A stretch of DNA of 64,000 nt from Smittia aterrima (Eukaryota; Arthropoda; Insecta; Diptera; Chironomidae), in contig CP093831.1 in assembly GCA_033063855.1 (NCBI GenBank), forward strand, positions 16,182,001-16,246,000, in the 5' to 3' direction. Of the stretch, positions 10,381-21,065 are shown in pieces. The notes below the pieces were generated by a model, which worked only from the letters and a program-made list of their open reading frames with translations, did no database searches and was not told the DNA's origin. Each line of letters starts with the position of its first letter. Position 1 is the stretch's first letter. A program made the translations under genes and the position numbers.

Positions 10381-12404
10381 GGACGATTCGTAAATTAATA
10401 ATTATGCTTTCTTCTTAATCTTGTTGTTTTCGGAAACAACAAATTTCAAACTATGAATTGATGATTCCTCCATAAAACTACTCCAAAATTTCTTTACTGA
10501 AGTAAACCGGGTTTCTTGTTTCGCAATAGGATGAACTTTTGAATCACATTTGCTTAACAGTGGCCGAAGGCTAAAGAAATAAATCACTTCAATCAGAGAC
10601 AAAGCGGACAACCCAGCAAATAATCCTGGAAGCAAAAGATTAGAGCTGATGATAAAAATAGTTTTTTCTTTTTTGTAGCTTACCTAGCAAACCTCCGACG
10701 AATGCTAAAATTTCTGAATTTGTGTATTGTTTCTTGTTCAAAAATTGATTAACCTCGTCATCATTGAATTTGACTTGGAATTTTGTATTCACTAAACCGA
10801 CTCTAAAATATATTTGTAAATAAATAATAATTTCATTTTAAATTTCTCTCACTTGGAAAAATCAATAATTTTCATTTCAACTTCATAGTTTAATCTTCGG
10901 CAGGAGTTGAAACATTTGCAGTTCGATTTTGTTAAAAAAAAGTTTTCTTCAGCATTTTTAAAACATTTTCTGTCCACAATACCGCAGATTGGTGTTGATT
11001 GGCTTCTGACCATCCAAAACTGAACACAGTTGCAAGACTCCAGTGTGAGTTTGGCCAAGCTTTCGTGTTCGCAATTGATTTTATTGTAGACCTCAAAATA
11101 CTTTAATTTTTTTTCACCTGTGAGATAACATTGTCGACTAAAAAGAAATATTTTAAGAAATCCATTAAATCATTTCTTCTTTCTCTTACTATTCTGGCGA
11201 ATAATCGTTAATCGATTCATCATAATTCATCATTTGAGGAATGATCGTGAACAGAGTTGATTGGTTGAATAGGGAAAAGTAATTTGGAGAAGTTTTAGAA
11301 ATCGTCTCGAAAGGATCGTGAATTGTCAAGTGATATCCGTTTTCGTTATGAATTGGAATAAATTGGTCTCTTGAGTATTTTTTTGGATTATGCACCCAAT
11401 ACCATATTCCTTGGCTGATCTTAACAAACAGTCCAAGATCTGCATTTGAAGTTTTTACCGGATAATCCAGTTGCGGTGTTCTGATTACAATTCTATTTTC
11501 TAATGATTCGGTTGCAGTTGAAGCTATTTTACTGTAATTGAAATCACTCGACACATCGGCAAGTTTGAAAAATTTCTGTGACGTTGGAAAATTAAAAGTG
11601 AAACACAAACCGCGCTGACCGATAGTTTGCGTGTAGTTAACTTGATATCGGTTTGTCCAATTACCCTCAATGTAAACGGAATTTTTCTTTCCTTTGTAAG
11701 CGGATACACCAAAAAAGTTTAGAAAATCATCAAGGCGATCCATAAAGTTTTCCGTTGAGATCGAAATGTTGAACTGGGAGAGGAAATCATCATCAGTCAC
11801 TAAGCTCATAACTTGAAGTTGCTCTAATCTGAAAGACGAATATTTTTTAATGAATAAAATTAAATTTAGATTTGTTCGTTTTACTCGAGTTGCGTGAAGT
11901 TGCTGATATCTCGTTCACCAGATTTAATCTGATCGACTGTTGCGTTGATTCTAATTCCATCGATTGTTGGAGAAAAGCCTGGACAAATCGTAACAGCAGG
12001 AAAATTAATTTCAGACACGTGAACTGTCGTTTCGTCCAACAGCACAATAATCGGAGTTTTCATCAACTTTTCTACTAACTCGAAGATCACCATTGAAGTT
12101 AGAATTAGAGAAATGACGAGAGAAATAATCCAAAAGATTCTGAAAATTTAACTTTACACAAAGATTACTTGAATATCATTTAGTTACTTCTCCACGACGT
12201 GGCCTTTCGGCCTTCCAATGTAAACCATTCCATGAACGGTTGATTTCTCACAGTAGTTTTTAAAGTACGAGCGAAGCATTGCGATTACTTGAATGGACTG
12301 AACTTTCAATAAATATTGCATGCTTTTATTGACTTTTAGACTAAAAGTTTTAATATTTCTAGCTCATGCAATGGTCGATGTTTGTTTTATCAAAGATAAT
12401 CTTT
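8797..12404. repeat. Tandem segmental duplication, unit 1
   Basis: About 3.6 kb holding channel genes B1 and A1. It matches 12968-16558 in the same orientation with constant exon offsets of 4160-4171 nt, including introns. The left edge falls inside the final coding exon of the B gene, so the last residues of B1 and B2 differ. The right edge lies about 125 nt upstream of the A start codon. Confidence 0.85.
10402..12279 (-). CDS. Pickpocket-type DEG/ENaC channel, A copy 1
   Basis: Exons 12188-12279, 11885-12139, 11190-11828, 10853-11137, 10684-10802 and 10402-10625 give 537 residues, all in phase. Exon 1 is the cytoplasmic N terminus with His16-Gly17, the gating motif of the superfamily. TM1 is IFWIISLVISLILTSMVIF. 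The post-TM1 motif is VSEINFPAVTICPGF. The ectodomain has the RQCYLTGEKKLKYF signature and Cys pairs (ESCNCVQFW, NCKCFNSCRRLNYE). TM2 is GGLLGLFAGLSALSLIEVIYF, with the G-x-S filter. It would be a cation channel subunit; insect members serve chemosensation, mechanosensation or liquid clearance. Its stop codon is 21 nt before the ATG of gene B, so the two may share transcription. The nearest Drosophila ppk cannot be named by eye. Confidence 0.88.
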
Positions 12405-12967
12405 TTATGATTTTGTTGAAATTATATTATTGTTGTTTTTAATGCAATTATTGAAATCAAGGATTTTCAAGAACATTCATCAATATTTAGCAAAAAAATT
12501 TATTTCCAGATAAAACAAGATTAGATTTAAACTTGAGAGTACCAATCAAACTTCTTCTCGAGTAGTTATTGATCTTAAGTCATTATAGAGGGTGATGGAA
12601 ATGTATTGACGCCTGTATTTTGACGAATATCTCAATAAACAGAAAACGTGTGCAAAACATTTTGTTATTTTCAAAAAGTTTACATTCTAGGGAAGAAAAC
12701 CCTAGACCACATTCTATATTCTTCATTTTGAGTGTCACAAACTGAGTCAAATTCCCACCACCCTGTCTAAGCCACCTTAGTTATAACAAAGTTGTCAAAT
12801 ATCTTCAATTATTACCGGCAGTAGACAACAATGACAATTCGCGTTAGCCAACAAACGAAGCAATCTCATTTTTACAATGCAATTTTTAAAAGATATATTA
12901 TAAGTTATTAGTTGATCGAGTTTTCACATTTAGCCTCATACGTTGGAAACTCAAATCTTGCAGTATT
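12405..12967. other. Spacer between the two channel units
   Basis: The first ~545 nt are unique AT-rich DNA without a supported gene; the last few nucleotides (12951-12967) are the unique C-terminal codons and stop of channel gene B2. I see no terminal repeats or mobile-element remnants that would explain the duplication. Confidence 0.35.
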
Positions 12968-14546
12968 TCCTCAAAATATCTGTCGTTGGTCTGATTATTA
13001 AGCAATATACGACTTCGAAAAAAGTTAAGAAGGAAAAGCCGACGAACAGTCCAAGTAAGCCTCCGATAGTGCATAAGAAGTCTTTTGCAGGATACAACTC
13101 GAATCGATTGAATTTAACTACATCGCTATCTATGAACTTGAACTTCAAAGTGACTTCCTCTTGATATCTAAAAAAAGGATTTTGTTAAGAAATAGGAAAT
13201 ATTGATGAAGAAATATTACTTTTCGGTGTAATTGTCATTAATGCGTGCCGTGATAATTTCGTAATCATAGGTTATCGAATTACACAATGGCAGGCAGTGT
13301 CTCGAGTATTCTGTGGTTCCTTTTCCTTCAATCACTACACTCTGAAGGGCAATTGCGCATTCCCATTTCTTAATATCGCAAATTTTCATAGTTTCATCTC
13401 TGATGTAGTTAAAGGGAACGCAGCCACATTTTTCAAACGTAATATCGCTCAAAACTTCTAGATCGCAATGAGATTTTGTGTATTTCTTGAAATATTTCAG
13501 TTTGAATTCATCTTCAAAGTAGCATTTGCGTTGTTGAGGATCCATTGCCTTGATGCTTTTGTCAGATCTGATGACTTCCGGCTTGATCGATATTTCCATC
13601 AAAGTTCCATAAGCCAATCTTGTAAATTTTTGGTATCGTACGTTCAATGGCATTTCATAAGGAGAATGCAAGTAAAAACTGGCTTTCTTGCATATCTCGG
13701 AACCATATACCTTCTCCAAGTAAGAGTTGTTTGTAAGAGAAATCTTGAATTCGTTATCGAAATTCGAAAGTTTCCAAGGAATCTCAACAGACGAAGAAGT
13801 GTTTTTGTAAGATTTTTGAATACGAAAGAAATCATCAGAAACTCTACAAGCAATTGCTTTAAAGAACAGAAATTCATTAACTCATTTTTTCTTACACTTT
13901 TGAGTCCAAAAGTTCCTCTGCACGGAAAGTATTGAATGTGAATCCAATTCCACTTAACGTTAAAGTTTCGCGATACTGTGGATGCAAGTCTTCGCGATAT
14001 TTTGCTACTCGATCCTCAATCCAACGCTTTTGTGCTTCATCAGACATGTTGCTTTCCAAGTAGTCGACAAATTCAGAATTTCCCGTGAAGTTATAAGAAT
14101 AAAACTGCATCAATAGCTCGGGTTCTTCTTTGCAAATCATCATTCCCACTGTCGTCCTAAAAATAAAGTTGAAGTCATAATTTTTTTTATATTTCCATTT
14201 ACCTTATGTTTGATTGATTCCTGTGGCATCGATAGCAAGGTTCTAAACCGAACAAATTTCTAAAAAAAACCCTTGTTGCAAAACTATTATAATAGTGTTG
14301 GAATTCTCCGATGAATGTAATCGCCGGAAAATAAATCTGGAAACAAAATTGTTGAATATCTTATTTTTAAATATATCAATAGCCTCGCACATCGTCGACC
14401 TCCATTGCCATGCTTTCTTGTGAAATGGAAACAGTCTTCAAAGAATACTTTTCGTAAGATTTAGATGCCATTGACTGAAAGCCATAAATCGACAAAGCAA
14501 AAGATAAAACCCAAAACATCCTAAAATTATTTGAAATGTTATTCAT
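12951..14546 (-). CDS. Pickpocket-type DEG/ENaC channel, B copy 2
   Basis: Exons 14391-14546, 14203-14336, 13896-14156, 13220-13843 and 12951-13167 give 463 residues. The architecture matches B copy 1: short start, TM1 in MFWVLSFALSMYGFQSM, VDDIYFPAITF, Cys-rich ectodomain, GGLLGLFVGFSFLTFFEVVY in TM2. All splice sites and phases are conserved. The C-terminal tail differs (ILRKYCKI against IFKKRNRC) because the duplication edge lies in this exon. Differences also cluster just after TM1 (YYNSFATRVFFRNLFGLEPCYRC). A TTTTAG acceptor at 14526-14521 again allows an in-frame join from exon 1 of the upstream A copy 2. Confidence 0.85.
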
Positions 14547-16558
14547 GGACGATTCGTAAATTAATAATCATGCTTTCTTTTTAATTTTGTTGTTTTCGGA
14601 AACAACAAATTTCAAACTATGAATTGATGATTCCTCCATTAAATTACTCCAAAATTTCTTTACTGAAGTAAGTCGGGTTTCTTGTTTCGCAATAGGATGA
14701 ACTTTTGAATCACACTTGCTTAGCAGTGGCCGAAGGCTAAAGAAATAAATCACTTCAATCAGAGACAAAGCGGACAACCCAGCAAATAATCCTAGAAGCA
14801 AATATTCACATAGCTAAAAATACAAAATAAATTTCTAATCGCTTACCTAGCACACCTCCGACGAATGAGAAAATTTCTGCATTCGTGTATTGTCTCTTGT
14901 TCAAAAACTGATTAACTTCGTCATCATTGAATTTAACTTGGAATTTTGTATTCACTAAACCGACTCTAAAATATATTTGTAAATAAATAATAATTTCATT
15001 TAAAATTTCTCTCACTTGGAAAAATCAATAACTTTCTTTTCAACTTCATAGTTTAATCTTCGGCAGGAGTTGAAACATTTGCAGTTTGATTTTGTTAAAA
15101 AAAAGTTTTCTTCAGCATTTTTAAAACATTTTCTGTCCACAATACCGCAGATCGGTGTTGACTGGCTTCTGACCATCCAAAACTGAACGCAGTTGCAAGA
15201 CTCCAGTGTGAGTTTGGCCAAGCATTCGTGTTCGCAATTGATTTTATTGTAGACCTCAAAATACTTTAATTTTTTTTCTCCTGTGAGGTAACATTGTCGA
15301 CTAAAAAGAAATATTTTAAGAAATCCATTAAATCATTTCTTCTTTCTCTTACTATTCTGGCGAATAATCATTAATCGATTCATCATAATTCATCATTTGA
15401 GGAATGATCGTGAACAGAGTTGATTGGTTGAATAGGGAAAAGTAATTTGGAGAAGTTTTAGAAATCGTCTCGAAAGGATCGTGAATTGTCAAGTGATATC
15501 CGTTTTCGTTATGTATTGGAATAAATTGGTCTCTTGAGTATTTTTTTGGATTATGCACCCAATACCATATTCCTTGGCTGATCTCAACAAACAGTCCAAG
15601 ATCTGCACTCAAAGTTTTCACCGGATAGTCCAGTTGCGGTGTTCTGATTACAATTCTATATTCGGATGATTCGGTTGCAGTTGAAGCTATTTTGCTATAA
15701 TTGAAATCACTCGACAAATCGGTAAGTTTGAAAAATTTCTGTGACGTTGGAAAATTAAAAGTGAAACACAATCCTCGTTGACTGACAGTTTGCGTGTAGT
15801 TAACTTGATATCGGTTTGTCCAATTACCCTTAATGTAAACGACCTTTTTCTCTCCTTTGTAAGCGGATACACCAAAAAAGTTTAGAAAATCATCAAGGCG
15901 ATCCATAAAGTTTTCCGTTGATATCGAAATGTTGAATTGGGAGAGGAAATCATCATCAGTCACTAAGCTCATAACTTGAAGTTGCTCTAGTCTAAAAGAA
16001 GAATATTTATTGAATAAAATTAAATTTAGATTTGTTCGTTTTACTCGAGTTGCGTGAAGTTGCTGATATCTCGTTCACCAGATTTAATCTGATCGACTGT
16101 TGCGTTGATTCTAATTCCATCGATTGTTGGAGAAAAGCCTGGACAAATCGTAACAGCAGGAAAATTAATTTCAGACACGTGAATTGTCGTTTCGTCCAAC
16201 AGCACAACAATCGGAGTTTTCATCAACTTTTCTACTAACTCGAAGATCACCATTGAAGTTAGAATTAGAGAAATGACGAGAGAAATAATCCAAAAGATTC
16301 TGAAAATTTAACTTTACACAAAGATTACTTGAATATCATTTAGTTACTTCTCCACGACATGGCCTTTCGACCTTCCAATGTAAACCATTCCATGAACGGT
16401 TGATTTCTCACAGTAGTTTTTAAAGTACGAGCGAAGCATTGCGATCACTTGAATGGACTGAACTTTCAAATAATGTTGCATGTTGACTTTTAGACTAAAA
16501 GTTTTAATATTTCTAGCTCATGCAATGGTCGATATTTGTTTTATCAAAGATAATCTTT
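12968..16558. repeat. Tandem segmental duplication, unit 2
   Basis: Direct repeat of 8797-12404, holding channel genes B2 and A2. Coding exons are nearly identical and introns are similar with small indels (spacing shifts of 3-11 nt), suggesting a fairly young duplication or continuing conversion. Similarity stops at about 16558, within the A upstream region. Confidence 0.85.
14568..16439 (-). CDS. Pickpocket-type DEG/ENaC channel, A copy 2
   Basis: Exons 16348-16439, 16045-16299, 15353-15991, 15016-15300, 14847-14965 and 14568-14791 give 537 residues, the same length and phases as A copy 1. The HG motif in exon 1, TM1, the FPAVTIC motif, the Cys-rich ectodomain and the GLFAGLSALSLIE pore are all preserved, so the gene should be functional. 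Changes from copy 1 lie mainly in the ectodomain (for example KGEKKVVYIKGN against KGKKNSVYIEGN) and just before the pore (NAEIFSFVGGVLG against NSEILAFVGGLLG). The 21-nt gap to B copy 2 is retained. Confidence 0.88.
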
Positions 16559-17091
16559 GGAAAAAAAAACAGTTAAATTTCATTCTTATAAACACGAAAA
16601 TGAATCCGATAACGAATCGTTTGAAATTGAGTGAAAGTGTAAATTAATTTTAATTGTCAACAATTTTCATTTTTAGTAAACATTTCCAACGAAATTGACG
16701 AAGACGCAAAATGAAATGATTGAAGATCATTTTTATTACTTTCGTTTTCATTCTAAGTTCTTGAAGGCAATTTCATATTCTTAATGTGACAATTACACCG
16801 GAAAATACTTCTTTAAAGTAATAAAGCTCAAATAGAACGCCGGTTCCCTGAAATAATCTGCACTGTATTGTTTCATATTCACAAGAACTAGTTTACTACT
16901 TTAGGCTCTTCGAGGAAGCACCACAGACAACTGATGAAATTAAATATTTTCTAAGAATAAAAATCTTTAATAGAAGAAACTGAGATAGTTGTACTTCGTT
17001 CGTCAATTTCGAAGAAATGATTCATATTTTAAAAAACCTTTTCGATTCAAGTGAACTACATTAAGAATAATTTTTCTATCAATTGACGTTA
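16559..17091. other. Spacer between channel unit 2 and the peptide gene
   Basis: From about 16905 onward this is upstream sequence shared, in inverted orientation, with 8411-8590 and, in direct orientation, with 5310-5510. The left part is unique and AT-rich. No gene is seen. Confidence 0.45.
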
Positions 17092-17208
17092 CGGCGAGAT
17101 TCCCCAATTAAAGTCGTAAAGGGAGAGTATATAAATCAAAACGGTTTGCAAAAGTTCATTCAGAGTCAGTAAAGATTTCAGAGAGCAAACAAACTAAATT
17201 ATTTCATA
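17092..17208 (+). promoter_or_regulatory. Conserved core promoter and leader, member 2
   Basis: TATATAAATC lies at 17128-17137, followed by TCATT (17156-17160) and TCAGT (17166-17170) initiator-like motifs and the leader. By eye, 116 of 117 positions match the block upstream of the gene at 7991-8296. The single change is the base just before the ATG. Confidence 0.7.
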
Positions 17209-17451
17209 ATGAAAGTTATTGTGGTTACACTTATTTTCCTGATTGCAACCGCAGCAGCCAAGCCAACAGCAAGTCCAGGTAAACTTAATAATTATTTAGT
17301 GTAATTGTAAATTATTTAATTTTAAATTTTAGATGAGAGTCAAAAAGAAGTGACAAAACATGGTTTTTTTGAAGGAATTTACGTCAAAATTGAACAAATC
17401 CTATTTCCCAGAACAAAAAAATCTTACAACCCAAAGACGAATGTTCAGTGA
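17209..17451 (+). CDS. Small secreted peptide, family member 2
   Basis: Exons 17209-17278 and 17333-17451 give 62 residues. The signal peptide MKVIVVTLIFLIATAAAKP is nearly identical to that of family member 1. The mature part is short, Cys-free and diverged, with FFEGIYVKIEQILFPRTKK as the part that still aligns. A phase-1 intron of 54 nt follows the signal-peptide exon, as in the paralogue. AATAAA lies at about 17577-17582. Likely a secreted bioactive or defence-type peptide, but the class is not recognised. It lies immediately upstream of Es2 on the same strand. Confidence 0.72.
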
Positions 17452-17742
17452 CATCGACTTGTTAGAGCAACCTGACAGCAAAAGTTTCAATTAAAGTACT
17501 TAACTAAATTCATGAAAGAATTAAAAGAGATTTATGGAAATTACAATTAAACTACTTAAGACTTACCTAAATCCTTAATAAAATTTATTGAGCTATAAAC
17601 TATTGAGCTATTAGAAGGTGTAATTAAGCTAAATTCATCTTTTTAAGAAAATTAACATTTGTCAGTTGAGACGAATTTTCAAAAATTGAAGCGAATTCAA
17701 AGAAAACAAGCGAATTGAAAATTACGATTAAAAATCATAAAA

Positions 17743-19260
17743 ATGGAAAAATCTACTAAAATACCTGGTGAAATGGCTCTTGTGGCCATGAAGACTCAAA
17801 GCAAAGCTGTGGTGCAAGTGTTCAAGAAGCCTGGGCTACCCGTGAAAAGGAAGGAAAAGCAAATTATTCTGAGCGAAGAAAGTTATTTAAAAGAATTAGG
17901 AAAGATAATTCAACGCGACTTCTTTCCGGATTTGGAGAAATTAAAGGCTCAAAATGAATATTTAGATGCTTTAGCTTCAAACGATGTCGTCAAGCTACGG
18001 GCGATCTTCACCAAATATTCTTCAAAACGTCGACCAACATTCAGTAAGATTTGCATTCAATTGTCGCTTTGGACTTCACATAAATCAATTTATCTTTTAG
18101 ATGAAACTCCAACAAACTTTGATACTCCGATGACCGAACCAAGCGCAACCCCAGCATCAGGAAGTCAAAGTGTTCGCAGCACAGATACGACGAAAACAAC
18201 TTCATCGCGAAAGTCAATTTCACAATGTCACTCAATGAGTTCTTTCTTCGACAAATACACAAGTGAGGACAATCAAAGCTTTGAAGAGATAATCGAAGCT
18301 GCAGATGAAAGACTCAAACAAAGATTTGCAATTCTATACGAAGAAGAAGATAAATCATCACAAATCCTCCAAAATGCTCTTTCACTTCCCAGCATCGAAG
18401 ATCAGTTTGACACAACTGAGAGACCCAACAAACTCGACACATGGACCTACAAGAACAAGAACTATATTATGTATATTCCTGATGGAGTTGATTTCACACA
18501 AGCGGAGAAAATTGAGATGGCGAAACGAAAGATGGAGATTTCACACAGAAATACAAGACTCGTATCAAATCCTTTCAACGACTCTCAGAACAAAGAGACG
18601 ATTTCTGAACTTGCTAAAAATCAATCACGTGGCAATGCAGAAAAAATTGGATTGGATGGAAAAACTATGGAAGAGGAACTGCCACAGATTCGAGGATTCG
18701 GTTTTGTGAAGAGTCCATCACCATGTCCAAGTCTAATCGACTGTAGCCCACTGATGACATGGGGAGAGATTGAAGGCACTCCGTTTCGTCTCGATGCTGG
18801 CGACACTCCACTTAGATCTTCTTCTGCAGGAGGAACCTCTTTCCGTATCGCAGAAACATCAAAGCGTGAAGCGCTTGCACTTCAACTTGCTGATAACGTT
18901 AGCGAGAAACATCGAGCTAAGAAATCGAAAGCGATGGAAGCTGCTAAGCGAAATATGTGCGCATCACCTCATGTAAGAAACTCCTTGCAACGATTAGCAA
19001 GTATGTCACCAGCTGCACGTCGACTTTCCACCGCGAGACTTGGACTCTCAAGAGAAAGTTGGGGAACTCCTTCGCCAAAAGTTAAATCAACTTTTTCAAC
19101 GCCGAAGAGGTCAAAGAACACTCCACTCGTCAAAGTCCATACACCAGCACGATCTCAAACACCATCGAGTCAATCTTCTTATTCAGAATCTACGTTAACA
19201 GATAATCTTCTCGATATTCCTTCATCAAGTAAACGTTCAAAGGCAGCCGATTATTTTTAA
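17743..19260 (+). CDS. Es2: Splicing factor ESS-2 homologue (DGCR14/Es2)
   Basis: Two exons, 17743-18043 and 18101-19260, give 486 residues, close to the family's usual ~480. This is a conserved nuclear protein associated with the spliceosome (C complex in other animals). The N-terminal signature ILSEESYLKELGKIIQRDFF, then PDLEKLKAQNEYLDAL, is diagnostic. Other conserved parts are ETPTNFDTPM, the central WTYKNKNYIMYIPDG, the FTQAEKIEMAKRKMEI-type helix ending NTRLVSNPF, MTWGEIEGTPFRLD, and a C-terminal region rich in SP/TP sites (TPSPK, TPKRSK, ARSQTPSS). The 57-nt intron (GTAAGA..TTTTAG) is a multiple of three without stops, so retention would add 19 residues; the family alignment favours splicing. 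AATAAA lies at 19304-19309. Confidence 0.93.
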   Translation: MEKSTKIPGEMALVAMKTQSKAVVQVFKKPGLPVKRKEKQIILSEESYLKELGKIIQRDFFPDLEKLKAQNEYLDALASNDVVKLRAIFTKYSSKRRPTFSKICIQLSLWTSHKSIYLLDETPTNFDTPMTEPSATPASGSQSVRSTDTTKTTSSRKSISQCHSMSSFFDKYTSEDNQSFEEIIEAADERLKQRFAILYEEEDKSSQILQNALSLPSIEDQFDTTERPNKLDTWTYKNKNYIMYIPDGVDFTQAEKIEMAKRKMEISHRNTRLVSNPFNDSQNKETISELAKNQSRGNAEKIGLDGKTMEEELPQIRGFGFVKSPSPCPSLIDCSPLMTWGEIEGTPFRLDAGDTPLRSSSAGGTSFRIAETSKREALALQLADNVSEKHRAKKSKAMEAAKRNMCASPHVRNSLQRLASMSPAARRLSTARLGLSRESWGTPSPKVKSTFSTPKRSKNTPLVKVHTPARSQTPSSQSSYSESTLTDNLLDIPSSSKRSKAADYF

Positions 19261-19757
19261 ATCAACAAGTGTCGATTTTTCATGTAAATACGTAGAAGAC
19301 AAAAATAAATATTTTGGATTTGTTATTTATCAGAAAAGCGTCGATTGTTTATATTTACTTTCAAAAAATGACCTTCTTAGACTTAATTCAATTTATTTTT
19401 GAAAGTTTGAAATCTTCCGACATTTCCAGATGTGAGAATATTTTCAGCAAATGAGATATTTTAAATATAAATCTTGAAGCTTGAAATTGCTTCCCGAATC
19501 ATAATTGACAAATTTTCTACTTTCTTAAGACAAATTTGAGCTTTCTGGAAAAATATTTTCATAATTTCCCAAACGAAATTTTATTACCAAAATATCTCAC
19601 GTGTCGCTTTCATCAACGATGACCAATCAGCCACAACTCGACTCGTCTGTTCAGACGATCGTGATTTTTCAGTAGAATTTTTTTGACAAACATATTTGTG
19701 AAGGTTGTTGACGAACATGTTTAGAATAATTGCAATCGTTCGCACATAATTTTTCAG
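19261..19757. other. Intergenic region
   Basis: Es2 3' flank followed by upstream DNA of the secreted gene at 19836. No coding signal. Confidence 0.3.
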
Positions 19758-19764
19758 TATAAAA
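19758..19764 (+). promoter_or_regulatory. TATA box of the 19836-21065 gene
   Basis: TATAAAA, with a TTCATC initiator-like motif about 28-30 nt downstream and the ATG at 19836. Same promoter type as the secreted orphan genes at 247-3334. Confidence 0.55.
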
Positions 19765-19835
19765 CGTCGAGTTAATCAGAACATTTCATCACAAACATTT
19801 TCGCTTAATCAAGTGCAACAATCAAAGCTGCAATC

Positions 19836-21065
19836 ATGAATATCAAGAATTATTTGGTTCTCTTTGTTGCAATTTGTGCAATTCATCAGGTGAGTTAAAG
19901 GATTTCTAAACATTTCGATTCCTCCTTCAATCTCTTCATCTTTAGATTTCCGCTTTTTGCACTTGCAAAGACAAAGGAGTCGACGTCTGCACTAGTTGCC
20001 AGAAGAATGTGGCTCCTCGTCCTTACCCAGTGACACTTCCTCGCCTTCAAAAACCAATCTTCAAATCGCTTTGCAAGGAACACGTTTCATCAGCACCTAA
20101 ACCTTTCACTCCAATTGGCGATACTTGTCACTGTGGTCAGCAAATTGTAAAACCAGCGCCGTTGCCAAGATCAAGACCATGCGTAAGAATATTTTTTAGT
20201 GCCATCGTCAGCTGAATTTCAATTATTTACTTGACAGCTCTCTGGAAGTCTGCCGAAATTGTCTTTTGAACTTCCAAAGCCATCATGCGGTTGTCAAAGC
20301 CAATCAGCACCCCAACAACCTTCTAGTGATTGTGGACAAACCGTTCGCGCTCCTGAGCAATATCAAAGCTTCGCTGATGATGGAGCCACGATCTATTTTG
20401 AAACTTCCAGAAAGAAGTCATCGTAAGCTTATAAAATAATAAATTATTGATTTAAAAAAAAATCTGATTTCTTCTCTAGTCAAGCACCAAAGCCAAGATA
20501 TGGCTCAGCTCCCGCTGATGTTGTGAGTGTTGCAATCGCTAAACGTTTGGCTAACAGTGCAAAGAATGGAGTTTCTGAAAGCCAACTTCAATATGGCTCA
20601 TTGAAGAGTCCAATCGTTGAAGAAAAGACCGACAGAAGACATAGCAACGTCAACGAAGAATCTTTCTATGACACCAAGGGAAGCGTTCTCGAAATTCAAC
20701 CTTACGTCTTCAAACAGCAACAACGTGTCGTTGAATCATCAGAGGAAGATAGCGAAGATTGCGATGACAAACCAAAAAAGACTGTGACTAATGTGAATTA
20801 CAATCCAGCTCAGCTCGCATTCGAAGACATTGGTTACAAGCCATACACTCCATCAAAACCACGCTACGTCGTTGTTAAGAACTCCGAACCTGCCAAACAC
20901 GACTGCAACACACGTCAGCCGAAACAGCATCGCTTCCATCATCACAAGAAACAATCATGCGATTGCTTCAAAGATTTGGTCGTTGATCAAAGCGCAATCA
21001 GTGAGCAGTCAATGAGTTACGAGTCTGCTAACGATCATTTCAGCAATGGACGGTTTAGCACCTAA
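19836..21065 (+). CDS. Secreted Cys-rich, Pro/Lys-rich orphan protein
   Basis: Four exons, 19836-19889, 19946-20182, 20238-20422 and 20480-21065, give 353 residues. The signal peptide MNIKNYLVLFVAICAIHQ fills exon 1. The mature protein begins with spaced Cys doublets (CTCKDKGVDVCTSC, TCHCGQQ, SCGCQSQ, DCGQT) separated by Pro-rich linkers. A middle segment (SVAIAKRLANSAKNGVS) may be helical, followed by an acidic stretch (SSEEDSEDCDD). The C terminus is basic and His-rich (HRFHHHKKQSCDCFKD). The doublets resemble those in the 1712-3334 protein in style but do not align clearly. Probably a secreted or matrix protein, family unknown. AATAAA lies at about 21121. Confidence 0.8.

Noticed and set aside
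12405..12967. Search for transposon ends at the duplication junction
   Set aside because: No terminal inverted repeats, target-site duplications or transposase remnants were visible between the two units.
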